In this document: positions 54,071-62,966 of the stretch, one piece after another | Numbering within the stretch: position 1 is the first letter of the stretch | Layout: each line of letters begins with the position of its first letter | Origin: Bryobacterales bacterium | Lineage (GTDB): Bacteria > Acidobacteriota > Terriglobia > Bryobacterales > Bryobacteraceae | DNA: 64,000 nt | Direction: 5' to 3' | NCBI GenBank assembly: GCA_003142185.1 | Contig: PLOR01000021.1 | Span: forward strand, 124,001 to 188,000 | Notes under the pieces: model-generated | Databases searched by the model: none | What the model saw: the letters and a program-made list of their open reading frames with translations, nothing else | Told to the model about the DNA's origin: nothing | Position numbers and translations under genes: made by a program

Positions 54071-56134
54071 TTACTTTGCCACGCCCAGCTTGCGCATCTT
54101 GGCTTGCAGCGTGGTGCGCTTCATGCCGAGCCTGGCGGCGGCCCCATCGGCGCCGCCCACCTTCCCGCCGGATTCCCGCAGCGCGCGCTCGATGGCTTCG
54201 CGCTCCGCCGCGGCCAGAGTCACTACCGCGCCGCCACCGCCCGAAGCGCGCTTCAACTCGCGCACCGGCGCGTGCAGCGCCGATCCGGGCGAGAGGATCA
54301 CCGCGCGCTCAATGAAGTTGGCCAGTTCGCGAATGTTGCCCGGCCAGTGATAGCGCGTCAGCGCCTCCATGGTTTCGGCTGGGATCGAGGTGATGCGCCG
54401 GTTCATCCGCCGTGCGTTCTGTTGTACGAAATAGCGGACCAGCAGGGGAATGTCCTCGCGGCGGTCGCGCAATGGCGGCACGGTGATGGGAAACACGTTG
54501 AGCCGGTAATAGAGGTCGGCGCGAAATTGCCGCTCATCCACCATGGCGGCCAGGTCGCGATTGGTGGCGGCCACCAGGCGCGCATCGGTGCGGATGGTGC
54601 GGGAGCTGCCCAGCCGCTCGAATTCGCGCTCTTGCAGCACGCGCAGCAGCTTGGTCTGGAGTTCGAGCGGAATCTCGCCCACTTCGTCCAGAAACATGGT
54701 GCCGCGGTGGGCCAGCTCGAAACGGCCGATACGCTGTGCGATGGCGCCGGTGAACGCGCCTCTCTCGTGGCCGAACATTTCGCTTTCGAGCAGCCCGGTG
54801 GGGATGGCGGCGCAATTCAGCTTGACGAAGGTGCCCTGGCGGCGCGAGCTCAGATTATGGATTGCCCGCGCCAGCAGTTCCTTGCCGGTGCCGGTCTCGC
54901 CGCAAATCAATACCGTGGAATCGGTCGGCGCCACCGTCTCCACCTGCTTCAGATTGGCCTTGAGCGCGCGGCTCTGGCCGATGATTTCCTCAAAGCGGCT
55001 GTCGGTGCGGATTTCGTCTTCGAGGTAAACCTTTTCTTCCGCGAGCCGTGAGTTCAGCTCCTCGATCCGCCGGTAGGAAAGCGCGTTGTCGAGCGCGATC
55101 GCCACCTGCCCCGCCACTTGCGTATAGAAATCCATGTCGCCCTGGGAGAAGAACTGGTCGCGCCGCGAACCAACCGTCAGGACGCCCAGGGTCTCGCCGC
55201 GCGCCACCAGCGGCATCGCGCAGAACGACCGCACGCCCTCCACCGCCATTACCCGGGCGGTGGCCGGCGCCAGGGCATGCATTTCGTCGAAGCTGAAAAT
55301 GCGGCCTTGGCGCGTGCGGAACACGTGTCCGGCCACGGAATCGGCCATCGGCACCAGCGTGTCTTCGCGGAGTTCACCCGTGCCATCCGGAAAATCGAGC
55401 GCCGCCACCCGCAGGTCGCCGCTTTCCGCATCGAGCAGCAGCAGGCTCGTGTAATCCAATCCGAAGACGCGGCGCAGCGAGGCCGAGGCCGAGCGGAACA
55501 ACTCCTTGCTGGCCACCGAGCTCACCACCGCATTGTTGATTTCGAGCAGCGCCCGTAGCCGGTCGCGCTCGCGCGCCAGCGCCAGCTCGTAGGTCCGGGC
55601 CGCTTCGAAGTTCAGCGCATTATCAACGGCTACCGACACCTGGTGCGCCACCTGCTGCATGAACTCGATTGTCTCGGCGCTATAGGCGTCCGTTTTGGTC
55701 GATCCGAAGGTCAGTCCGCCGATCTGGCGTTGCGCGGTGCGCAATGGCAACACGCAGAACGATTCGACGCGGTTGGCGGCCAGGATCTCACGCAGCCTCC
55801 CAAACGGCATTTCGGGGCCCATGCGCGGCACGTAGTATGGGCGCCCGGATTCGAGCGCCACCATGGTCGGTGTCTCGGAAAAAGCCAGCGGGCCCGGAAG
55901 CTCGCCGGTCAGCGGCTGGTCGGTTTCCAGGATGTGCACGCGAACCACCCGTTGCTCGAAATCCACCAGGGTGAGGGTGATGTAGTCGAACTCGACAAGG
56001 CGCTTCAGCGAGCGGCTCAGCTCGCTGAACAAAGTGGCGAGTTGGCGCTCGGTGGAGATCGATTCGGCAACTTCCAGCAGCGCTTCGAAACGCGCCTTAA
56101 CGGTCGCCGGACCTGTCGCGGAAGAGGGAAACAT
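54071..56134 (-). CDS. Sigma-54-dependent activator with two GAF domains
   Basis: A 687-aa regulator. Two GAF sensor domains (about residues 25-180 and 205-350), an AAA+ domain with Walker A 'CGETGTGKELLARA' (about residue 410) and the sigma-54 contact motif in 'FGHERGAFTGAIAQRIGRFE' (about residue 459), and a Fis-type HTH at the C-terminus ('AARLGMKRTTLQAKMRKLGV'). The layout is that of FhlA. It would open sigma-54 promoters when a ligand binds the GAF domains. No -12/-24 target was searched for. It overlaps the STAS gene by 38 bp. Confidence 0.93.
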   Translation of the reverse strand: MFPSSATGPATVKARFEALLEVAESISTERQLATLFSELSRSLKRLVEFDYITLTLVDFEQRVVRVHILETDQPLTGELPGPLAFSETPTMVALESGRPYYVPRMGPEMPFGRLREILAANRVESFCVLPLRTAQRQIGGLTFGSTKTDAYSAETIEFMQQVAHQVSVAVDNALNFEAARTYELALARERDRLRALLEINNAVVSSVASKELFRSASASLRRVFGLDYTSLLLLDAESGDLRVAALDFPDGTGELREDTLVPMADSVAGHVFRTRQGRIFSFDEMHALAPATARVMAVEGVRSFCAMPLVARGETLGVLTVGSRRDQFFSQGDMDFYTQVAGQVAIALDNALSYRRIEELNSRLAEEKVYLEDEIRTDSRFEEIIGQSRALKANLKQVETVAPTDSTVLICGETGTGKELLARAIHNLSSRRQGTFVKLNCAAIPTGLLESEMFGHERGAFTGAIAQRIGRFELAHRGTMFLDEVGEIPLELQTKLLRVLQEREFERLGSSRTIRTDARLVAATNRDLAAMVDERQFRADLYYRLNVFPITVPPLRDRREDIPLLVRYFVQQNARRMNRRITSIPAETMEALTRYHWPGNIRELANFIERAVILSPGSALHAPVRELKRASGGGGAVVTLAAAEREAIERALRESGGKVGGADGAAARLGMKRTTLQAKMRKLGVAK

Positions 56135-56447
56135 GGGGACTGCCAGCCGGTTGTTCCTCAACCGTAGCACAGCCCGCCCGGCCTATGCCTTCTTCCACCA
56201 GCGCTTGAATGAGGGGTGTGGCCGCGTCCAGCCGCACGCCCTGCCGGTGCATTTCCGCGAGCAGCGATTGCCCCGCGGCGTCGACGAAATCCACTTCGCC
56301 TAAGTCGAGCGACGTGATCCGACCGGCGGTGGTCGAGGATGCCGTCCGCCAGCATTGGCGCAACTCCTCCACCCACGGCCCGGAAAGCTTGCCTTCGAGC
56401 TTGATCCGCAGCTCGCGGGCGCTGTCGTGAATCGTAATCCGTAGCAT
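56097..56447 (-). CDS. STAS-domain protein
   Basis: A 116-aa protein from ATG 56447. 'LRITIHDSARELRIKLEGKL' and 'TSLDLGEVDFVDAAGQSLLA' are the STAS fold; the usual phosphorylatable serine in 'D-S-S-G' is alanine here (DAAG), so it is unlikely to be a standard anti-anti-sigma factor. It is upstream of, and overlaps, the sigma-54 activator, suggesting it relays a signal to that protein. Confidence 0.8.
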   Translation of the reverse strand: MLRITIHDSARELRIKLEGKLSGPWVEELRQCWRTASSTTAGRITSLDLGEVDFVDAAGQSLLAEMHRQGVRLDAATPLIQALVEEGIGRAGCATVEEQPAGSPHVSLFRDRSGDR

Positions 56448-56608
56448 GGGTTGCCGGGGTAGAGTGCACGGGATCTGCCAGATGGGCAGTGTACGCCGTT
56501 TCAGTGGGTTAGCTGGCGGCCGGCGAGACGGGCTAAGGCCAATTGCCGAAATGCGGGCAGTTGGGCCCGCGTTTGCGGCCGGGCAGGTAACGGTCGGCTG
56601 CGGTTGTC

Positions 56609-56638
56609 TTGACATTGTCTGGCGTAGAGCGCTATCCT
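56609..56638 (+). promoter_or_regulatory. Sigma-70-type promoter for tacAT
   Basis: TTGACA (56609-56614) and TATCCT (56633-56638), 18 bp apart, 20 bp before the antitoxin ATG. GAAGGG at 56645-56650 is the ribosome site. Confidence 0.55.
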
Positions 56639-56658
56639 CAAGGTGAAGGGATGGAGCC

Positions 56659-56949
56659 ATGCCGACACGCACCGGGCGGACCGAAAAGTTGGATCTACGG
56701 ATTACACTGGATGCCAAAATGACGCTGCGAGCGGCGGCGGCGGCGACGCAACGTTCAGTGAGCGAATTCGTTCTCGAAAGTGCGCTGGCCCGCGCCGACG
56801 AGGCGCTGGCGGACCGCCGGGAATTCGTTCTCAACGCTCCTCAGTGGAAAGCATTCATCGCTGCGCTAGATGCGCCTCCGCGCCCCCTGCCTCGATTGAA
56901 GCGGCTGCTGAATGAACCTGGATTCTTTGATGCCGGCCCCGCTCGGTGA
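56659..56949 (+). CDS. tacA: TacA-type (DUF1778) antitoxin
   Basis: A 96-aa ribbon-helix-helix antitoxin. 'EKLDLRITLDAKMTLRAAAA' and 'TQRSVSEFVLESALARADEA' are the RHH domain; the tail 'LPRLKRLLNEPGFFDAGPAR' wraps the GNAT toxin. It neutralises TacT and represses the operon. It overlaps tacT by 4 bp (GTGA). Confidence 0.88.
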   Translation: MPTRTGRTEKLDLRITLDAKMTLRAAAAATQRSVSEFVLESALARADEALADRREFVLNAPQWKAFIAALDAPPRPLPRLKRLLNEPGFFDAGPAR

Positions 56950-57452
56950 CCCCTCCTCGGCGCGTTGAGAAGCTACGGCGCGATCACCCGGTCGAAGACT
57001 TCGACTGCGGCCGGGAGCCATTGAACCGATACCTGACCCGCTACGCCTGGCAGAGTCAGCAAGCGGGCGCCGCCCAAACGTACATCGGCTTGGATGGTGA
57101 CGTTGTTGTTGGCTACCACACCTTGACGGTAGGCCAGGTGAGCCACGAGGAAGCGCCACAGCGCCTGACCAAGGGCCTGGCGCTGCATCCGGTCCCAATT
57201 ATCTTGCTGGCGCGCATGGCGGTGGATCGCCGATGGCAAGGGCAGGGCGTGGGCAAGGCGCTGTTAAGAGACGCTCTCGAACGCACGTTGCAGGCCGCCG
57301 ACATCGCCGGAATTCGAGCGTTCGCGGTCCATGCCAAGGACGAGCAAGCCAGGAGTTTCTATGCGCGCTTCGACTTTGTCCCTTCGCCCACCGATTCGCT
57401 GCACCTGTTCCTTCTGGTGAAGGACGTGCGGCACCTCGTATCCGACCGATAG
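56946..57452 (+). CDS. tacT: TacT-type GNAT toxin
   Basis: A 168-aa GNAT acetyltransferase from GTG 56946. 'FDCGREPLNRYLTRYAWQSQ' is the family N-terminus, 'ILLARMAVDRRWQGQGVGKA' binds acetyl-CoA, and the catalytic tyrosine is in 'DEQARSFYARFDFVPSPTD'. TacT-type toxins acetylate aminoacyl-tRNA and stop translation. Paired with tacA. Confidence 0.9.
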   Translation: MTPPRRVEKLRRDHPVEDFDCGREPLNRYLTRYAWQSQQAGAAQTYIGLDGDVVVGYHTLTVGQVSHEEAPQRLTKGLALHPVPIILLARMAVDRRWQGQGVGKALLRDALERTLQAADIAGIRAFAVHAKDEQARSFYARFDFVPSPTDSLHLFLLVKDVRHLVSDR

Positions 57453-57469
57453 TATGTACGCCCGCAGGC

Positions 57470-58234
57470 TCAGCCCTCTTCCGCCGCTCCCCGCCCGGCC
57501 AATTTGGCCAGCAGAAAATCGTGGTTCATTCTGGCGATCACTTCCAGCTTGATTTCCTTGGGGCAAACGGCTTCGCATTCGCCGATATTGGTGCAGGCTC
57601 CGAATAGTTCCTGGTTGGCTTGCGCCACCATAGCCACGGCGCGTTCGTGGCGCTCGGGTTGTCCCTGCGGCAGCAGGCCGAGGTGCGAAATCTTGGCGGC
57701 CAGAAACAGCGACGCCGAGGCATTCGGGCACATGGCGACGCACGCGCCGCAGCCGATACAGGCGGCCGCATCCATGGCGCGGTCGGCATCTTCCTTCGGC
57801 ACGAGGATGGCATTGCCGTCGGGAGCGCTGCCGGTCGCTACCGAAATAAAACCGCCGGCGGCCATTACGCGGTCGAACGCGCTACGGTCCACCACCAGGT
57901 CCTTCACGATGGGGAACGCGCGCGCGCGCCATGGCTCCAGGTACAACTCGTCACCGTCCTTGAAGAACCGCATGTGAAGCTGACAGAGCGTGGTGCCGGG
58001 CTTCGGCCCGTGAGCCACACCGTTCACCATCGAGCCGCACATGCCGCAGATGCCCTCGCGGCAATCGTGGTCGAACGCCACCGGCTCTTCGTCCTTGGCG
58101 ATGAGGTCCTCGTTGAGAACGTCCAGCATTTCCAGGAACGACATGTGCTCGTTGACATTGGGGACTTCGTAGCGCGCCATGCGGCCCTTGTCGTCCGCGT
58201 TCCGCTGCCGCCAGATGTGGAGGATGATTTTCAT
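57470..58234 (-). CDS. sdhB: Succinate dehydrogenase iron-sulfur subunit
   Basis: A 254-aa protein. [2Fe-2S] cysteines in '[20 protein letters not shown]', [4Fe-4S] in '[17 protein letters not shown]', [3Fe-4S] in '[15 protein letters not shown]'. It passes electrons from SdhA to the quinone site of SdhC. ATG 58234 overlaps the sdhA stop by one base (TAATG). Confidence 0.96.
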   Translation of the reverse strand: MKIILHIWRQRNADDKGRMARYEVPNVNEHMSFLEMLDVLNEDLIAKDEEPVAFDHDCREGICGMCGSMVNGVAHGPKPGTTLCQLHMRFFKDGDELYLEPWRARAFPIVKDLVVDRSAFDRVMAAGGFISVATGSAPDGNAILVPKEDADRAMDAAACIGCGACVAMCPNASASLFLAAKISHLGLLPQGQPERHERAVAMVAQANQELFGACTNIGECEAVCPKEIKLEVIARMNHDFLLAKLAGRGAAEEG

Positions 58235-60147
58235 TACTTGTAGCTCCTCTGCGCCGGGTGTACGTATTCGAAGGTGAGCGGCTCCTTGTGCAGGTCGGGC
58301 CGGTTGCCCACCCCGCGGAATTCCCATGCCGCGGCGTAAGAATAGTGTGCGTCATCGCGCGCGGCTTCGCCTTCCGGCGTCTGGTATTCCTCGCGGAAAT
58401 GGCCGCCGCAGGATTCGTTGCGCTCCAGCGCATCCAGGCATATCAATTCCGCCAGCTCGAAGAAATCCGCCACTCGGCCGGCCTTTTCGAGCGACTGGTT
58501 CAGCTCTTCGCCCGAGCCCAGCACCTTCACCTCGCGCCAGTACTGTTCGCGCAAACCGGGAATCTTCGAAAGCGCCAGCTTCAGCCCTTCCGCGGTTCGC
58601 GACATGCCACAGTACTCCCACATCAGCTTGCCCAGCTCGCGGTGGAAAGAATCCACCGAGCGCGTGCCCTTGTTATGCAGTAGCTTGCTGGTGGTTTGCA
58701 ACACCTGCTCTTCGGCGTCTCGCACGGCCGCGTTGTTGGCATCGGCCTTTTCGAGCTTGGTCGAGGCCACGTAGTCGTTGATGGTATTGGGCAGCACGAA
58801 GTAGCCGTCGGCCAGGCCCTGCATCAGCGCGCTGGCGCCCAGGCGGTTGGCGCCATGGTCGGAGAAATTGGCCTCGCCGATCACATACAGGCCGGGAATG
58901 GTGGACATCAGGTTGTAGTCCACCCAAAGGCCGCCCATAGTGTAGTGGATGGCCGGGTAGATGCGCATCGGCTCCTGGTAAGGATCTTCGCCGGCGATGC
59001 GCTCGTACATGTCGATCAGGTTGCCGTAGCGCTCTTTGATGACGTGCTTGCCCAGGCGGTCGATGGCGTCGCGAAGATCGAGATATACGGCGAGCTTGGT
59101 CCCGCCCACGCCGCGGCCTTCATCGCAGACCGCCTTGGCGTTGCGCGAAGCCACGTCGCGCGGCACCAGGTTGCCGAAACTCGGATAGCGGCGCTCCAGG
59201 TAGTAGTCGCGCTCGGCTTCCGGAATCTGGCTGGCCGGCCGCGTGTCGTCCTTCTTGGCCGGCACCCACACCCGGCCGTCGTTGCGCAGCGACTCGCTCA
59301 TCAGCGTGAGTTTGGATTGATAATCGCCGGAGACCGGAATGCACGTCGGGTGAATCTGCGTGAAGCAGGGATTGCCGAACAGCGCACCGCGCTTGTACGC
59401 GCGCCAGATGGCGGTAGCGTTGGAGCCTTTGGCGTTGGTGGATAGGTAATATACGTTGCCGTAGCCGCCGGTGCCGAGCACCACCGCGTCGCCCAGATGC
59501 GACTCGATTTTGCCGGTCATCAGGTCGCGCGTCACAATACCGCGCGCATGGCCGTCGATGACGATCAGGTCGAGCATTTCCGTGCGCGGAAACATCTCCA
59601 CCGCGCCGGCGCCGATCTGCCGTTCGAGAGCCTGGTAAGCGCCCAGCAGCAACTGCTGCCCGGTCTGCCCGCGGGCGTAGAATGTGCGCGAAACCTGCGC
59701 GCCGCCGAAGCTGCGGTTATCCAGGTAGCCGGAATACTCGCGTGCGAACGGCACGCCCTGCGCCACGCACTGGTCGATGATGTTGAGGCTGACCTGCGCC
59801 AGTCGGTAGACGTTCGATTCGCGGGCGCGGAAATCGCCGCCCTTCACCGTGTCGTAAAACAGGCGGTACACGCTGTCGCCATCGTTGTGATAATTCTTGG
59901 CGGCGTTGATGCCGCCCTGCGCGGCGATGGAGTGCGCGCGCCGCGGCGAATCCTGGAAGCAGAAGCACTTGACGTTGTAGCCTAGCTCGGCCAGTGAGGC
60001 GGCCGCGGATCCGCCGGCGAGGCCGGTTCCCACCACCAGGATCGTGTACTTGCGCTTGTTGGCCGGATTCACCAGCTTGAGGCTGAATTGGTGCCGGTCC
60101 CAACGTGTCTCAATCGGACCTGTCGGACATTTTGAATCGAGTTCCAT
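58234..60147 (-). CDS. sdhA: Succinate dehydrogenase flavoprotein subunit
   Basis: A 637-aa flavoprotein. '[20 protein letters not shown]' binds FAD and '[15 protein letters not shown]' has the FAD-linked histidine. '[20 protein letters not shown]' and '[20 protein letters not shown]' are substrate-binding blocks. Sequence style matches the type-B enzymes of Bacillus and Bacteroidetes. Oxidises succinate to fumarate in the TCA cycle; may run in reverse. Confidence 0.96.
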   Translation of the reverse strand: MELDSKCPTGPIETRWDRHQFSLKLVNPANKRKYTILVVGTGLAGGSAAASLAELGYNVKCFCFQDSPRRAHSIAAQGGINAAKNYHNDGDSVYRLFYDTVKGGDFRARESNVYRLAQVSLNIIDQCVAQGVPFAREYSGYLDNRSFGGAQVSRTFYARGQTGQQLLLGAYQALERQIGAGAVEMFPRTEMLDLIVIDGHARGIVTRDLMTGKIESHLGDAVVLGTGGYGNVYYLSTNAKGSNATAIWRAYKRGALFGNPCFTQIHPTCIPVSGDYQSKLTLMSESLRNDGRVWVPAKKDDTRPASQIPEAERDYYLERRYPSFGNLVPRDVASRNAKAVCDEGRGVGGTKLAVYLDLRDAIDRLGKHVIKERYGNLIDMYERIAGEDPYQEPMRIYPAIHYTMGGLWVDYNLMSTIPGLYVIGEANFSDHGANRLGASALMQGLADGYFVLPNTINDYVASTKLEKADANNAAVRDAEEQVLQTTSKLLHNKGTRSVDSFHRELGKLMWEYCGMSRTAEGLKLALSKIPGLREQYWREVKVLGSGEELNQSLEKAGRVADFFELAELICLDALERNESCGGHFREEYQTPEGEAARDDAHYSYAAAWEFRGVGNRPDLHKEPLTFEYVHPAQRSYK

Positions 60148-60156
60148 GTGGCCTCC

Positions 60157-60861
60157 TTAATACGTCAGCAACCCGGTCAGCACCGCGATGGGGATCGAAC
60201 AATTACCCACCGCGACCGCTATCGCCAGTACGGCCGCCGCCTTCTTGACCAGCGGCGTGTAGCGCGGATGGCTGATGCCGAGCGACTGGAACATGCTCCA
60301 CATGCCGTGGTACAGGTGCAGGCACAGCAGGATCATGGCCAGAATGTAAAACCCCGAGATCCACGGATTGGAGAAACCGGTGATCACGTTGTAGCGCACG
60401 TCGGGCATGTTCGGCCCCAACTCGCGCAACTCCAAGACCTTACCCGCCGTGAGATGAAGCACGTGGAAGATCACGAAGGCGCCTACGATGGGGCCGCTCC
60501 AGATCATCGTGCGCGCCGCGTAAGACGCGGGCAGGTCGGCCTTCTTCACATAGCCGATCGGCCGCGCCGCGCGGTTTTGCAGCCAGAGTTGAGTGGCCGC
60601 GATAATGTGAAGCGCCACGGCCAGCAGCAGCACGCTGCGCGCCGCCCACAGCGCCGCCGCGTTGGCCGGATTGTGCAGAAAGCCGGCATAGCGGTTGATC
60701 TGCTCGGCATCGGAAGAGTAGATTTGCAGGTTGCCCAGCAGGTGGGCGAACACGTAGCCGACCAGCATGACGCCGGTGATCGCCATGACGGCTTTCTTGC
60801 CGATGGGCGCTTCATAGAAGCGCACCGCCCGGTGAATGGGATGAATTGCGATAGTACTCAT
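60157..60861 (-). CDS. sdhC: Succinate dehydrogenase cytochrome b subunit (type B)
   Basis: A 234-aa protein with five hydrophobic helices and heme-ligand histidines ('YVFAHLLGNLQIYSSD', 'AVALHIIAATQLWL', 'FVIFHVLHLTAGKVL', 'LLCLHLYHGMWSMFQ'). A single large five-helix subunit with no sdhD marks the type-B complex with two b hemes. First gene of sdhCAB, with a palindrome in its leader. Confidence 0.93.
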   Translation of the reverse strand: MSTIAIHPIHRAVRFYEAPIGKKAVMAITGVMLVGYVFAHLLGNLQIYSSDAEQINRYAGFLHNPANAAALWAARSVLLLAVALHIIAATQLWLQNRAARPIGYVKKADLPASYAARTMIWSGPIVGAFVIFHVLHLTAGKVLELRELGPNMPDVRYNVITGFSNPWISGFYILAMILLCLHLYHGMWSMFQSLGISHPRYTPLVKKAAAVLAIAVAVGNCSIPIAVLTGLLTY

Positions 60862-60878
60862 GCGGATATCCTGATTGT

Positions 60879-60895
60879 CGCGAACATCGTTCGCG
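60879..60895. promoter_or_regulatory. Perfect palindrome in the sdhC leader
   Basis: CGCGAAC-ATC-GTTCGCG lies 18 bp before the sdhC ATG (minus strand), with AGGA between it and the ATG. It may be an operator or an RNA hairpin that controls sdhCAB. A TTGACA sits at 60955-60950 (minus) but I see no good -10. The rest of 60862-61050 has no gene. Confidence 0.4.
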
Positions 60896-61050
60896 GAAAT
60901 GGATGGTAGCCCTCCATGCGCAGGGAAAGCCCCAGCAGACTTCTGGGTGTCAATGCCTTATATTAACCGGTTTTGGGAGGGATGGGAATTGCGCGGCTGG
61001 CGTGCACGTTTCTTGGAGAAACCCGGCGCTGGCGGGAGACTACACCTTCG

Positions 61051-61138
61051 GTAGGACAGACGATCGGGTTTTGTCGTCTGTCATGCCTCGTTAACGCACG
61101 AACTTTGACAGACGACGAAGAACGATCGTCTGTCCTAC
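61051..61138. repeat. REP pair upstream of the transposase
   Basis: Two 33-bp REPs face each other: 61051-61083 and 61106-61138. Each is 'GTAGGACAGACGA' ... 'TCGTCTGTCA' and is itself a hairpin (GACAGACGA/TCGTCTGTC). They end 5 bp before the transposase start. Confidence 0.85.
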
Positions 61139-61142
61139 CACG

Positions 61143-61799
61143 ATGGCCTTCACGCGCAGACACCTGCCTCACTGGATTCCGGAGGACGCCGCTGTGTTCG
61201 TGACGTGGCGATTAGCTGGATCGTTTTCCGGTGATGAATGGGACAAAGTGGCGTCTTGCGTAGCCGGCGACCGTTCGCGCGAGCACGCCGCCTTGACAGA
61301 CGACACGAACCGATCGTCCGTCCTACCGCGCCTGTTGGAACAGGACGAGCGCCTCGACCGTGCGCATTGCGGTCCCGCCTGGTTGCAAGATTCGCGAGTC
61401 GCTTGTATGTTTGTGGAGGCTCTCCGGTATGGTGAGAGGGCTCGCCGATTTTACGAACTCCTCGCGTGGGTAGTCATGCCCAATCACGTCCACGTGATCT
61501 TCCAACCGCATACGGAATTGGCGGCCATCATGCGGTGGCTCAAAGGGAGAACCGGTCGAGTCGCCAACACCATTCTTGGCCGCACTGGGACTGCTTTCTG
61601 GCAGAACGAGTCATTCGACCATTGGATACGGTCCGCGGAGGAACTCGAGTATCTGATCGAGTACGTGGCGGACAACCCGGCAAAGGCTGGTCTGGTTGAG
61701 GCCAACGAGCAGTGGCGATGGTCAAGCGCGGGTTGGGTGACGGGGGCGGTGGGCCTGACAGACGACACAAACCGATCGTCTATCCTACCTCGCAGGTAG
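61143..61799 (+). CDS. REP-associated tyrosine transposase (RAYT, HUH Y1)
   Basis: A 218-aa TnpA_REP protein. 'LPHWIPEDAAVFVTWRLAGS' is the family N-terminus, the HUH histidines are in 'VVMPNHVHVIFQPH', and the catalytic tyrosine is probably in 'EELEYLIEYVADNPAKAGLV'. It starts at ATG 61143. REP sequence inside the gene encodes 'LTDDTNRSSVLPR' near residue 51 and again 'LTDDTNRSSILPRR' at the C-terminus, and the stop is in a fifth REP. RAYTs move or process REPs as single-stranded DNA. Confidence 0.92.
   Translation: MAFTRRHLPHWIPEDAAVFVTWRLAGSFSGDEWDKVASCVAGDRSREHAALTDDTNRSSVLPRLLEQDERLDRAHCGPAWLQDSRVACMFVEALRYGERARRFYELLAWVVMPNHVHVIFQPHTELAAIMRWLKGRTGRVANTILGRTGTAFWQNESFDHWIRSAEELEYLIEYVADNPAKAGLVEANEQWRWSSAGWVTGAVGLTDDTNRSSILPRR
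61294..61326 (-). repeat. REP copy inside the transposase gene
   Basis: A 33-bp REP in the same orientation as 61106-61138, translated in frame as 'LTDDTNRSSVLPR'. Confidence 0.85.
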
Positions 61800-61828
61800 G
61801 ACGGGCCATCGGTTTTCGTGGCCTGTCA
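61756..61828. repeat. REP pair at the transposase 3' end
   Basis: REPs at 61756-61788 and 61796-61828 face each other with 7 bp between. The right copy has changes in both hairpin arms (GACGGGCCA/TGGCCTGTC), keeping base pairing. The pair encodes the protein's C-terminus and stop. Confidence 0.85.
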
Positions 61829-61852
61829 TGCGGGCCACGTCCTACTTGTGCT

Positions 61853-61873
61853 GTATGCACATGATATGCATAC
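61853..61873. promoter_or_regulatory. Inverted repeat upstream of the BrnA-like gene
   Basis: GTATGCA-CATGATA-TGCATAC, perfect 7-bp arms, 16 bp before the ATG. Ribbon-helix-helix antitoxins bind such sites in their own promoters. Confidence 0.45.
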
Positions 61874-61889
61874 GCTAGAATTGTGGGCT

Positions 61890-62159
61890 ATGAAAGATCG
61901 CTACGATTTCAGCAAGGGCAAACGGGGCAGGGTTGTTCCACCGGAGCCCGAGCCGGAGGGCAAAACGCGGATCACGATCCGGCTCGACCAGGAAATTGTG
62001 GATCGCTTTTTCGAGATGGCGGAGCAATCCGGTGGTGCGACCGGCTATCAAACCCTAATCAACGCGGCGTTGCGGGAATACCTGGAGGGAAAAGCGCCGC
62101 GGCTCGAGGACACGCTGCGACGCATCATTCGCGAGGAACTCAAGTCGAGCGCGCCTTGA
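61890..62159 (+). CDS. BrnA-like antitoxin (orphan)
   Basis: An 89-aa protein. 'EGKTRITIRLDQEIVDRFFE' and 'GYQTLINAALREYLEGKAPR' are the BrnA/CopG ribbon-helix-helix. brnT toxins normally lie just upstream, but here that space holds REPs and no toxin is seen, so it appears orphaned. ATG 61890 starts 'MKDRYDFSKGKRGRVVPPEP', the family N-terminus. Confidence 0.78.
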   Translation: MKDRYDFSKGKRGRVVPPEPEPEGKTRITIRLDQEIVDRFFEMAEQSGGATGYQTLINAALREYLEGKAPRLEDTLRRIIREELKSSAP

Positions 62160-62201
62160 TGGCGGATCGGGACGTCAGCGCGCAACGCGAAGCGCAAAGC
62201 T

Positions 62202-62904
62202 TTAGTTTGGGGAGTATATTGCGCTGAACTCCGAGCCACTCAAATCTCTTACTGACAACTTGATCGAGCTTTTTTCGACGACGGCCTGAGGTAGAGGGAT
62301 ATAGAATCTCGCAGACCCGTTAACGGGTGTTTCTGTGACTTTTTGCCGTCTTGTTTTGATGCTAATGTCCTCGTCCTCGGAAACCGCAAAGCCAGAATTA
62401 GCCCCCCCCAACTCTAAGCCCTGCCAGATTTATTGGAATGGAATCACGCGTAACGGGGACGAGCCCGTTGCGCGGTATGACTGTCAGAGACCATTGAGTC
62501 GCGATGCTCGGCTTACCAACGTTCCATATTGACGCTGTGATCAAAACCCCCGTAAGGCTGTTCGGCGAGATGAATATGTCGGGAGGGCCGACAGTCAGTA
62601 GAAACTTGGTCGGTGCCTCTGATATAGGGGCCACACTCGATGGTCCATTTCCGACGGTCGGATGATGGCGGTCGTAGATGTTCAAACCAGTTGCGCACAG
62701 GTTCGCCAAAATCAGGACAAACATGACGAGCATGGGCCAGTAGCGGCGGACAAATGGCATCGTTGTTGCATCAGGCGGCATCTTGGACACCCCTGACTGA
62801 GCAGCAAAGATTTTGTTCTGCTCTTTGAAAATACGGTTCTGCATTACGAGTAGACAGACGCTCGCTACGTTCGAGAGAATGCCAGTCAAATCGTTGATGC
62901 TCAT
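62202..62904 (-). pseudogene. Membrane-anchored protein gene broken by a frameshift at a G8 tract
   Basis: From ATG 62904 the frame encodes one transmembrane protein ('PFVRRYWPMLVMFVLILANL') with a beta-rich C-terminal domain ('FLLTVGPPDIFISPNSLTGV', 'ASIWNVGKPSIATQWSLTVI') but stops at 62398, just after eight G residues (C8 at 62402-62409 on the plus strand). Another frame continues with 'ANSGFAVSEDEDISIKTRRQ' to a stop at 62202. Removing one base from the run joins them into a 233-aa protein. This may be a phase-variable gene, a pseudogene or a sequencing error. No family recognised. Confidence 0.7.
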
Positions 62905-62966
62905 CGGCGTTTCGGAGGATATCCCCGACCCTTGGAATGCCAAGGGTACCATCGGAAAACCGGCGC

